A stretch of DNA of 64,000 nt from Capitulum mitella (taxonomy: Eukaryota; Arthropoda; Thecostraca; Pollicipedomorpha; Pollicipedidae): NCBI GenBank assembly GCA_030062745.1, contig CP099842.1, positions 31,534,901 through 31,598,900 on the forward strand. Direction: 5' to 3'. The stretch's first letter is position 1; every line of letters begins with the position of its first letter. Below are positions 11,901 through 23,900 of this stretch, one piece after another. The notes beneath the pieces are model-generated. The model had not been told where the DNA came from, searched no databases, and saw only the letters and a list, made by a program, of their open reading frames with translations. Both the position numbers and the translations under genes were made by a program.

Positions 11901-14900
11901 GGGGACGAGCAGAGTGAGTGAGTGGGCAGAGTGACGGCAGAGGGAAACGAGGTGAGATGCCGTGGGAGTCGGTGTCAGATGTGGCTGGGGCGGTGTGAGA
12001 GATAGCTAAGGAGGCTAGGAACGGCGGGCGAATGGTGGCCACGGTAAAATGATGTTAATGGTCAGGGCGATACGCGGCTACAAGTGGCATCGAGGGATTC
12101 CCATTTACCAGGCATTCGCTCACTTGAACGACGGCGGAATCAATGCGTGCGTTTCGGCCGACATAATAGACATGGGTTCTCGCTGACGCACAGACTCGGA
12201 CATGCACATCATGCAAGAACGACGAGTTCACGAGACACCAGGCGATGATACACCGAGAACGCACAAACAGCTCTCACGTCAATCGCCAAAGTTCCGAACG
12301 CAATGTGCACGTCAAGCAATCTCGCAGCCGGCCACCGGGGGCGTCGGCAGATGACAGCACCAGCACCCACCTGGCGAAGAAGACTGCGGTGCGCAGCTGT
12401 CTGAGGGGCTGGGGCGGGCGGCCAGCCGGAGCGGCGGGCGCCAGCAGCCAGCGGTACGTGGTCTTGTTATTGTCCACTCCCTCACGGGTGCAGAGCGGCA
12501 GCATCTTCTCGCGCTCCGGGTGGGCTGGGTCGCAAGCCTGAGGACGGAGATGGGCTGGTCACTCTTGCGGGGGATACACCGCAAGGGGGCAGCCCCCACG
12601 CTCGCCGGACGTATTGGAGAAACTGAAGAAGGACGGGCTCCAGGGCTCCTCTTTCCCCATCTGTCATCATCAGCTCTGCAGTGCTGATTTGGAAAAAATT
12701 AGGCAAAACAACTGCAAGTGGCGCCATTTATGGTTTCTATGGCAGTACCTTACGCTAACGTTGTATGGCGTTTTACGATCACCACGTTTGTAAAGCGTTG
12801 TACGGTCACCACAGCCCGTCCGTTGGCGAAACGACCAAGAATGTTGCCCGCCAGTTCCGCTTATCCGCCGGGCGCGTTAAGACGCCGCTGACCGTGACAC
12901 AGACGGCCGGATATCCGGCCAGGAGGGTGTCCGGAGCGGCGGCCACGTCATCGTAGTCCTGCAGAGAGACCACCAGAGGGGGCGCCGGGAACGTCACGTC
13001 GGCCGCCACCTCCACTTCCTGTCAGAGCACGTTCGGAGCGTCACAGTGTGACAGGGAGGACATGGAGGGCTACAGCGTCACGGCACGGTACAGGTGGGAG
13101 TGTCACAAAACCACAGAACATTACAGAGTAGCACAGAACGTGACAGAACGAGAAGTCACAGAGCGTTATGATGTGTCACGGAACGTCACAAACATCGCAG
13201 AGCATCACTGGGCGCCGCAGCGTTACAGAACAGCACAAAACGGGCACAACTTTAAACCACAAATAGCGGAATAAAGGGTGTAATTAGCGTGGCCGTTATT
13301 TGCGAAGCCTCGTCACAAAGCCAAATCTGATGTCAGCCACGTTTTGCCAAAGCTGGCAAAATGTGTCCGAGAGGGTTTCGACAGGAGCTTTTGGCCAACG
13401 CATACCACCTGAACGCCACCCTCTCCACTACAGGGAGTCCGGTAAGTTTTGGTCACGCCGAGATGGCCGTACCTCCACATAGACGACGGCGCTCTGCTCG
13501 GAGACGTTCGCGGTACGCCGCTGATCGGGCGTCAGGTGAACGCTGAACGCCTCCCGGTGTTCGCGCTCCTCGTCGAACAGGATGTCGACGGCCACGACCA
13601 GCCGGGACACGTTGACGCCGAACTGCAGCTCTGCGGGCGGCGGAGCCGGCCGGCCTCGTGATCGAAAGATCCCGGGCTCGATTCTGGCCGGCGGCTGTTT
13701 GTAGGGTGCGGGCTCGGGTGTAGGGATGAGCTGAGAGACCTCCTGCGTGTCGAAATAGAGGAAGGAAAGCGGGAAACACGCTCCGCCATCTCTGGCAGAA
13801 GGTCAGAGGAGAAGTGCTGAGGAAGGAATGGGCCGCAGCGGATTCAGTGGGTGTCAACAGCCGATGCCGTAGGACTGGCCCGAAGCGTCGCAAGGCAGGG
13901 ACCCACAGAATGCTCCGTGTACCGAGGTTACTCACAGATCACATTCGGCTTCAGCATGGCTGGAGATTTCCGAAAATTCCTGGGGCGAGGGGATTCACAC
14001 AGGACTTCTAACCGTTTCTTCCCAGTTATTGCCATAGGTCTAGTGTTAAAATCCCTGAATATTGGTTGGTTCGGACCCGTCCCCACAGCCGGCACGTAGC
14101 CAGGATTGTCCTGGGGGGATGAAATGTCAAATTTTGCCATATGCTTCTGGCATATGACGAAATTCATGGGAAAAAGCAGCGACTCTATGTAGCTGACCTC
14201 ATTTTTAGCCCACAGGAATTCTTTTAGTATTTGCTTTTGCAACATATGTATGATCATTATTCCGTATTCGCGTGAAATCGCTATATATGTAATCGCTTAT
14301 ATGTAATCGCTATATATGTAATCCCTTATATGTATACGATTATATGTATATGATTATACGCTTATATGTATGCTTAATTATATACGAAATCGCTATATAT
14401 GTAATCGCTTAGCTCAGGAGGCCATGGCCCCAAGGCCTCCCCTTTGGCTACGTCCCTACCCCAGACCCCCCCCCCCCGCCGGGATCTCCAGCCATGAGCT
14501 TCAGCATCTGAGCAACATCCTTTTGTTGCACATCCATCAAAAGGAAAGAAACAAGTAGTGCAGATATCACCGGCGAGCTGAGAAGCTTCCTCACCACCAA
14601 AGCCGCAGTCGGTTACATGCTCTATCGCAGACACCGCAATAACCCACCACCAAAATAGATGGCGCGCCGGCCGGTCAGCCAGGTGACGACACAGTTCCTG
14701 GGATGGTCCCATGCAAACCCCGCGCACCTCTAAGCGGGTGTCCTTGGCCGAGGCAGTGCGCGCGCACATCAGCGCCACCAAGGGAACGTGGCTCTGCAAC
14801 GCCGGCCGGCACCGCCTCACTTGTCTGCGCCGTGACGTAGGGAGGGCCGCGCGGGTCGCTGTCAGGTAAAGCAGGACCTCACGCGGGACCCCGGCAGACG

Positions 14901-17900
14901 GACTGCGAGACCGGACAGGCGGGAACTCCACACAGGTCAGAGAACTGGTAACGGGGCCCAGGGCTGTCGGCGGTGAAAGTTGCACATAGTCTGTTCGAAT
15001 TCTAGATGACGTGTATGGATAGATCAGGCTGTTTCTTAGTCCTTCGAGTTTGTGAGAAAGAAAACCACTCACTGAACGACGATAAACGCGTGTCTGAGGA
15101 TCAGTGTCAAATGCAAACAGGGGTGGACTGTAGTTTTGCGACGTCCCGCTTGTCAACTGGGAAACGCGTGAGACAGCCCGCGCGGTTTGTGCTCGTAGCC
15201 GTTAGCGGGAAACCCAATGTAAAGAGCATGCCGTGTACCATCACTAACTCCTCGGCGTTCCTGTGTGATTCAGATCGAACATCGGCCGTGCGGAAATCTC
15301 GACACTGCCATGCTAACAGTGGCCGATAAAACGAAAACCAGTAGAAACTCAAACGTGGAATCGAGGCTTCCGTTCTCGTTCATATGGGACGTGGGCTTTA
15401 AATGTTACTGCCGACCTGGGGCGTAAGGTTCTGGCACGACTTCTCCACTCATTTTGACGGCGCTGGCGCGATAACCGGCATACAAATACGCAGCTCACAG
15501 TCCCCTCCTCTTCCGAACGAACTATGTCCGCGCTTACTCAAACGATCACCAGCCCGAAAACACGGCCGTGTTTGAAAACTGGACATCAGCGACCGCCGAT
15601 CGCCCGCAAAACTGCGAAAGTTCGGCGTTTTTTTTTGGGCCGCGACAAGAGTAAAGGATACCCCTCCGCCACCCCCTCCTCCCCAAAGCTCGACCGCGGT
15701 CGGAAATATTCTCGTGTTGCCGGGGACCGGCCGGCGGAGAGCAATGACGCACAGACCTGTCCCGTTCCCAGACCGTCACGACACAGTGACTCAGCGAAAT
15801 GGATCGCCCAGCGCATTTGGCGCCCGGGGAGGGGATACAAGCCTGGATGGGCTGTCCCGGGGCAGAAAGTCGTGGTCTGGACTGGCCCGCTGTCGGGTAT
15901 GGAAGGTCCTGGAGGCGCACGGCCGGTGCACCTCGTGGTGCAGTGAACTGCGCAGGCGAGAAAAGCGTTGATCGCTCGTAACACGATGTTTTGTTTTCAT
16001 CGTTTGACATGTGGGAGGTTTTCAGACTTGTTTTGCACTTTTAGTACCACATATTCGCCCTAGAGTTGTTTGCAGTGTGAAGAAAGAACACGTGTTGCGG
16101 ACTGTTCCAGCCGGTGCGTCCCAGTTGTTCGGTGTTGTTGATTGGTGCTGCCCGAATTACCAGCCTGTTGAGTTTTGGTTCATCGAATCGTGTTTAAATG
16201 AGCCTGCAACTACTACTAGGCTGTTCAGTGCGCGTCCTACTTTACACTAACGTCAGGTTTCCGTTGGCGGGGTTTTCTGGCGCCCACGCCACCCGCCAGA
16301 ACACTCCATGAATTGCGCAACCGGCAAATCATCCATTCCTAACCAGTCTTCTCCCGTTCAGATGAGTTTCTCAGACTCGCATGAGCTGGCCTCGTCAGCA
16401 CCTCGGCCCTCCCAGTCGGGCCGTCCCCACCCCACCCCCGGCCCGGCCCGCGCGCTGACCCGGCCGCGTCCGTTCCAGCTCCGACATGGACATCCTGAAG
16501 GCCACCACGCTGCAGAAGGCGTCCGGAGAGAAGGTGGAGGGCAGCGCGGCGCTCGCCGACAAGCGCGTGGTCGGCGTGTACTTCTCGGCGCACTGGTGCC
16601 CGCCGTGCCGCATGTTCACGCCCATGCTGAAGGACTTCTACGACGCGCTGCTGGAGCTCGGCTGCGAGCTGGAGATCGTGTTCGTGTCGTCGGACCGCTC
16701 GCCGACCGACATGAAGCAGTACATGGAGGAGGCGCACGGCGACTGGCTGGCCGTGCCGCACGGCGCCGCCGCCGGCCAGCAGCTCAAGACCATGTTCGAG
16801 GTGAGCGGCATCCCGACGCTGGTGTTCCTCCGCGCCGACGGCAGCGTGGCCGAGCGCGACGGCCGCAGCGTGGTGCACTCCCAGGGCCCGTCCAAGGCCG
16901 TCTTCGATCGGCTGGCCGGGAACTAGGCGGCCCCGCGTCGGCCCCAGCCCCCAGCCGCCGGTGGCCGACGGAAGCCCGAGCAGGTCCCGCCGACGGTCGG
17001 CGCCGCGCCGTCTGCCGGACCTGCTCGGCGCGGGGATCCCGCCGCGCCGTCTGCCGGACCTGCTCGGCGCGGGGATCCCGCCGCGCCGTCTGCCGGACCT
17101 GCTCGGCGCGGGGATCCCGCCGCGCCGTCTGCCGGACCTGCTCGGCGCGGGGATCCCGCCGCGCCGTCTGCCGGACCTGCTCGGCGCGGGGATCCCGCCG
17201 CGCCCGCCCTCGGCTCGGAAAGTCCGCTCTGGAAGTGGGGAAGTCCCGCAGGTTCGGCCCCGTATCGGACCGGCGGCCGTCCAGGGCTCACACAGCGTGC
17301 CGTGTGACTCACCGCTCACGCCGGCCGACTGCACGGCCTTGCTATGGCGCTTCGCTTGCAAGGTGGCTTTTGCCGTGTGTTTCGTTGTTGTGAGGTTCAC
17401 GTTTATCCCCGAATCGGCCGAAGAACTGCGAGCTTGGGAGCGGCAAAACAAGACCAGACCACGGCCCGGCGCTCACGCTTCAGCCGCAGCCATAATCAGC
17501 GCGAAAGCTCGCGTACGTCGACTGCCTGGTAACGTGCATCGATTCACGTTCGTTCCACGGCGCAATGTCGGTCACCACAGGCGCCTGGCAGCCGCCAGCG
17601 CGTGTGGTGACCACGGCGTGTCCAGGCCGCTCCTGGACTTGTTTCTGTCGCCCTGCCTGCCGTTTCGCCGCGTCCTGCCGTTAGCTCCTGATCAGTTATG
17701 CACCCTGCGAACGCCGTTCCGCGTGCGCGCGACATCATTGATTGCGGCCTCGAAATACATGAGCGCAGGGCGTGTACTGCGTGCCGTCCACGCGCCGGGT
17801 GCGGTCAGCTCGGACGCGTTGGGAAGGTCGCGCTGAAAGGCTGCTAGACGTCGCTTCGATCGCTGCGGAACTGGGAAGTTCTAAAGGAGACTGCAGGCTC

Positions 17901-20900
17901 GTCAACACCTACCGAGTGGCGAACTTCGTATTGAACCAATGGAATGGAGGTCATTGGAGGTTAATGGGGGTGACGGCCCACGATGGAGGCCAGATCCACG
18001 ATATACTGCTGTTTTGTTTTGTTGAAGTCTACCGATGAGATAAGATAAGACAGTTTGCCCTCTCAAAACATCTAACAAAATCACGGCGGTCAAATTCTCT
18101 GTTCACTCCACCGGATACGTAAACAGGCCACGAAACCCGCTGTTTTTCTCCAATCGAATCCAGCTTCCCACCATACGTAGATGCTGCGCTGCCCTGACGG
18201 CCCGAAACCGCGCCGGCGGCGGCGGGAACAGCGCGGGCGGCCTCACCTTTGGAGACGCCGTGGTAGTCGAGTCCGGCGCGGGCCGAGCCGTCCCGGGTGT
18301 AGAGCCGCACCCGCGCCGGCCGGCTCAGGTCCCCCTGGCGGACGACGGCCACGCGCGCCGAGACGGCGTCGTCGGGCCCCACCGGCTCCGTCACCCGCAG
18401 CCGGCCCGACTCGAACTTGATCAGCGGCTCTGGAAGGCACCGGCCGCGTCAGCTGACGCCGAGCCAGGCTGGGTGCACGGCGCGATCTCACCGGTGGAGC
18501 GGAGGGGAGCAGGTGTTCCGGCAGACGGCTGTGTCGTGCTCGGAAGTTGAACTCCGCTGCTGAGTGCCGGACAATCAGAAAGGCCGTCGTGGTGCGTGCG
18601 GCGATATTTGCGGGAATAAAGGAACGGGTGATTGATGGGGAGATGACAGCGCAAAACGCGCCCTCCGTCCATGACGATGTGCAGCTGAACGGCTCAGTTT
18701 ACGCTGCTAACAACCATAAGGAGCTCTCTAGGTATTCTGCCTTGTGAAGGTGTCCCGTGTCGTGGTTGACTGCGCTGTGATGCGCTGCAGACACTCCATC
18801 AGCAACCGCAAGCAATGAGTGAGTTTCAGCGTTACAAAATTACTCGACAACGAATCACCCCTTCCCAGTCCTCACCGCAAACCGGGACGTTTGTTCACGC
18901 GGCCAATGCACGGACACCAACTCACGCGCTGCCATGTCCCGATCGTCACTGTTGTTCTGCTCAAACCGGTACTTTTCGCGCGAAGAGTTCATGTCACCAG
19001 TAGGTGGAGCAGTGCGGCGCCTCTCAGCGATAAACAGCGGCTGGTCGAACAACATGGACACCGCAGAGCTGGCGTTACCCGGTTTCTCTGAAGTGCTAAT
19101 GCGCCTCGGCGGGGGAGGGGAGGAGGGGACCGAGACGTCGTCGGCCGCGAGGCTGTTGAACGAAGCAAAACAGTACGGCTCGATGCAGGTACGCCTCGAT
19201 CGAGCCACCGAAAAGACATTAGCATGCATAAGCATCTAAAACCGTCTGCATTCTAGTCCCTTGGGCTCTCAGGCAAAAGGTGCATATCGGGTTATCATGG
19301 CGCTATCACTAGCCCAGTGGTACTGTTCCGGATGGGGTATATTTGTGATGTTAAGAAAACCGAAGTGCCAGATGATTTTCCAAGCAAATGCTGGCCAGTA
19401 ACCTATGAAGACGAAAACATCACGTACGACTGAGTCAGATACATACCGGAATGTGAACTACCGATCATACTGCTAATATAGAGGCATCACGTTAACTCTG
19501 ACCCCCGCACCGCATTCGTCGGCCCCTACCATCGCCTACAACAGCGTCCCTGTCAAGATACCGGCTAATCACCGGATCAGCTCCGCTATCGGCGCCACTG
19601 CCACAACGGACGCGCGCGGCCGCCGCCGTGCGGGCAGGCCCACTCACGGTCGGCCGTGTCCCGCACGGTGACCTCCGTGGTGTTGCGGTCGCCGAGCCGG
19701 GCCGGACCGCCAGCCGCGGCCGCCGAGCCCAGCACCAGCCGGAACGTCTCGGCCGGCTCGTGCGAGTAGTCGTTGACCAGAACCACCGGACAGGGCCTCT
19801 CGATGTCGCCTGCCGGCGGACGCGAGGAGATTAGCGGACACGGAGCGCGGCCGGGACCGGCGGACGCTGTGGCCAGTGTCCGCGGACAAACAGCGTGCGT
19901 CGGCAGCGGACATGAAGCAGGGTGTCGCCGGACATGCAGCGTTGTCAGCGTACAAGAAACGCGACCATGACCATCGAACGCACACTGTCCACGAGCGCAG
20001 AGCGCAATCGAGATTACCACCGGCGGCTTGCCGCAAAGCCCGCGCCGAGTGAAACCTCAAAGCGGGTCACTCGGGGACAAGGGACAAAGCCGTCATACAT
20101 ACACGTCGCCATACACGTCGGTCAACTAAGGGCTGCCCCATCTGACTGTGCGTGGTCCTATCTCAAAGTACACAGAGACAGACGTGGATATCTGTGTGCG
20201 AAGCCGCAGCGATAGGGACCAACGATCTTACCGACGCCGCGTACCACTAATTTGGCGGTCATGCCCAGGATCAACCGTGATTACGATTATGTAAATACAA
20301 GTACAAGTATGAGCAAATAAAAAGCATTTGCGCAAAATGCAAGACCATTTCGCACTGTAGCAAATCATTAATTGAGACGGCCACAAGACCGCGCGAAATC
20401 TGGGGCAAAACGTGTCCACAGAAAAATGTTCATTTACAATTCAACATCAGCGCTTATGTGTGTATCAAAACGGCGCAAGCCTCCATATTTAGTCTGTGGT
20501 ACCTGCCATGGCACACGAGAAACTAATATTGCATCACGCATCACACACTGAAACCCAAGCAAGCACAAGGAACTCCGTGCTGACCATTTTGTCCGTCATG
20601 TTAACGTCATTTCATAAATCGGGTCTGGTTGGCACACTATGCTGCACGCTGTGCTTTTCCTACATCCGACGCGTTAACCATGTACAATCTCAGGAAACGT
20701 AAATAAAGCCCAAATGTAAGCCGGTAACCTCTGTGGCCGCTCAAGTTGGCATGTTTTCAGAGACGATGACTCATGACTGCTCCTCATTGCCGAAACGTCG
20801 CCGGAGAAGAGCATTCGATAATGCAGAGATACTCGCATGATGTGTAAAGCAGTAAAATGTCAGGCATTTGCCTTGATGATATTGATGTGGAGGTAGCAGC

Positions 20901-23900
20901 AATCCACCGCAATCCACCAACGCAAAATTAAAACTAGTCGGCCTCACGCTTAAAGAACACTCGAGAAAACACCATTTCACCTGGACCGAAGACCAGCTGG
21001 CTGGCGTTAGTGTCGGGACGTTCTTCGAAGTCGGCCCCTACGGAAGCCGTGCCTTGTCGCGTGTAACAGCGCACCGATGACGTCATACTGACGTCACCTC
21101 GTCGGACTACGTATGCCGTCACCAGGTCGTCTTCCTCGAAGCCCTTGTAAGCGCTCGCCGAGAACTCATGTATGGGGACTGCGCGACAAAAGCAATCAAC
21201 TCGGGGACTTTTTGACTCTGGTAAATACAAACAATGCAGGTGTCACAAGGAAAAGCTTGTTCAGCGAATCAGGTCACTTTTCAGCTTCCACTATGCCTCA
21301 ACATCGTTGCAGCGTGACATCACATCACACGCCATCATGCTCCCCGCTCTAACTCTCATTACGTCAGCGACTGCACCCGTCCGCACTGGAGCCAAACCAG
21401 CCGAGATCGTTCTGACGGGGCCCGAGTCTGGGCCGGGTCCGGCCCGGACCAACGAGCCGTCCGGGGCCGACGGGCGCGCGAATCGCTCTCACGGTCCGAC
21501 TCGGAGTCGTCGACGGTGACGTTGAGCACGTGCGGCCGGCGCAGGGTGGCGTTGACGGGCAGGCGCAGCAGCAGCTGCAGCCGCTCGGGCCCCTCCCGGC
21601 GCGGGAAGCCGGCGTCGTCCAGCACCCACAGCTGGAGGGAGGCCTCCGTCTGGCCGGCCGAGAACGAGAGCGTGGTGTCCACGCCCAGGTAGTCCTCGCC
21701 CACTGTCGGCAAGCAAACGCAGTCAGCGGCGGCCACTCGGACGACCAACGACTCTGAACAGCGACAAAACGTATGCATTTTACGGGACTGACACCAGTAT
21801 GTAATGGTAATGGTAACGAATTCCTGATTTTGTAGGCCACGATTTAACAGACATTTACATTTTCCTCAATTCATTGCAGCGTATCGGGAACCTCCGATGC
21901 TTTGCGAACATCAGTGCATTATTAATCGACCGACCCCGGTTTTTGCGCAACGATGTGGGCAGTAAACAGGATATGTCGTCATAATCTCAGCAGGCCAGCC
22001 GGCAGCTCCAGGATTGCCGCAGAGCCGACTGAAGACCGATGGTAGCCGGGCCCGTCTCAGACAAACAGTGATCAGATCCGGGGACAGACGGGCACGGCAA
22101 CTCACCGGTGGCCTGCGGCGGTTCGCCCCGTCTGGAAGTGACGGTGATGGCTGACGGACCGGCCAGGTCAGTCCCAGCCCGAAACACGGTGATCGGAACG
22201 GCGCCGGCGCTTTCATCGACATCTAGCGTCGGCTGGCCGAAGTAGAAGTAAGGCGCTGCAAAAAATGACGAAAATTAGGCGATGTAATGCGGAACACTAG
22301 CGATTTTCTCTGCGTTTATAAATTCAAGTTGACACATCCATCACGTTACAACCACTTGGATCAAGTAAATTTAACAAATAAACTCAAAGTTTTCAAAATC
22401 GCGGCATTTAGTTAGTTCCTCAAAGAATTTTGATATTCTACTAAGACCTTCATCGACAAAATGATCGGTCGCAAACACAACTTCACCACATAAAACCGCC
22501 ATCTCTGTCACTGGCCAGCTCTACCTACCGTCGTCGTCGTCGCTGAACATGATGACGCGAGCGGCGCGGTGTCCAGCGGCGGTGAGACGGCCGCCGCGCG
22601 GCTCGTGCAACTCCAGCCAGAACGCCTCCTCCGGCTCGAACAAGGCGTCGTCGATCAGCCGGACGGCGCAGACGGCCGCGCTCTGGCCGGCCGCCAGGGT
22701 GAGCCGGCTGGTCTGCTGGTCCGGCCGGCGCGAGATGAAGTCGGAGCGGGACAGCACGCCGTCGCCGGCCGTGCCGCCGGCCGTGTCTGTCCGGGGAGGG
22801 TGGTCGGGGCCCGGTCAGAGGAGGACAGCCTCGGGCCGCGACACGGCAGGGCCGGACAGTCGTGCCTTGAGAGTGTGGGAGCGATGGCTGGCGCATGAGA
22901 GACTGGGATAAATAACTGGTCGGAACGCTACGGCAAAGCACTGGAGTCGTTATCTCAACAAATGTCTGAGAGCATCTTCTTCCTTTAGAGAATGCCTGAA
23001 GCATATTATTTCCATGTCTGGCTGCAAAAATTAAGCTTGAATGAAGTTTGGTAATGCGTTACGTTTTAAAAAGAAAAACAACGAAACAGGACCTCCGACA
23101 ATGAGCACAGATCATCCTAAATTCTCCTTTCTTCCCACCGTTTCCGGTGATGCAGAGCACGGTCATCTCTTGGCTGAGGTCGCCAGCCCGCTCCACGGCC
23201 ACCTGCAGCTCGCCCGCGCTCTCCTCGATCCGGTACTCCGCGACAGGGAAGAACACCACAGCCTCTGCCGGCGCCAGCGTCGGTCGTATTGGAGCAACAC
23301 AACAGGCGATGCGACTGGAGACACGTGGAGTCATTTTCTGTCCGCTGCCAGTCATGAAATCGTGTCCACGTCCACAGCGCGAGCCCGATGGGCTGCGAGG
23401 ATCAATGTTATCCTCCTCCGAAACGCCAAACCAGAAAACGGCCATTGCAACTCAGACCTGCGCAAATAGACCATTGCATTACCAGGTCCGTTTTCAGCAC
23501 CGGCGGTAAATGCAGCACGCAAGCCAGTGAACAAAAGCCGCCTCTATGCATCGTTGGCTTGGTCTTCTTTGTTCTAAACGGCGTGCCTCGTATTCGCGAG
23601 AGCTCACCATCCTCGGCGTCCAAGATAACGACCTCAGCGTTGGCCGGCTGCGACACTAACGCCTCTACCGGCCGCTCCAGGGACAGTCGGAACGTCTCGT
23701 TGCGCTCAAAGTGCGAGTCATCGTGCAGCCGCAGCCGCCAGGTGGCGCTGCTCTGGCCGGGCGAGAACTGCACCTGGTCGGCGTGGGTGGCGCTGAAGTC
23801 GACGCCGGCGCTGGCCGTGCCGTTCTCGACAGTCACAGCTGGAACAGGCGGGCGAAACAGGTCAGTGACAGACAGGGAACGAAAGAATCTCGGAGGGAAC

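Noticed and set aside
13655-13695. B-box-like 'cccgggctcgattctgg'
   Set aside because: No cloverleaf, A box or acceptor stem could be drawn. It overlaps the acceptor region of FREM2 exon 12.
14374-15156. 260-codon minus-strand frame
   Set aside because: It crosses a MITE copy and shows no domain. The FREM2 reading frame and phases go directly from exon 11 to exon 12.
16308-17451. Long frames on both strands over the nucleoredoxin-like gene
   Set aside because: They are kept open by the 39-bp array and GC content. Only the 16486-16926 frame has a recognisable fold and active site.
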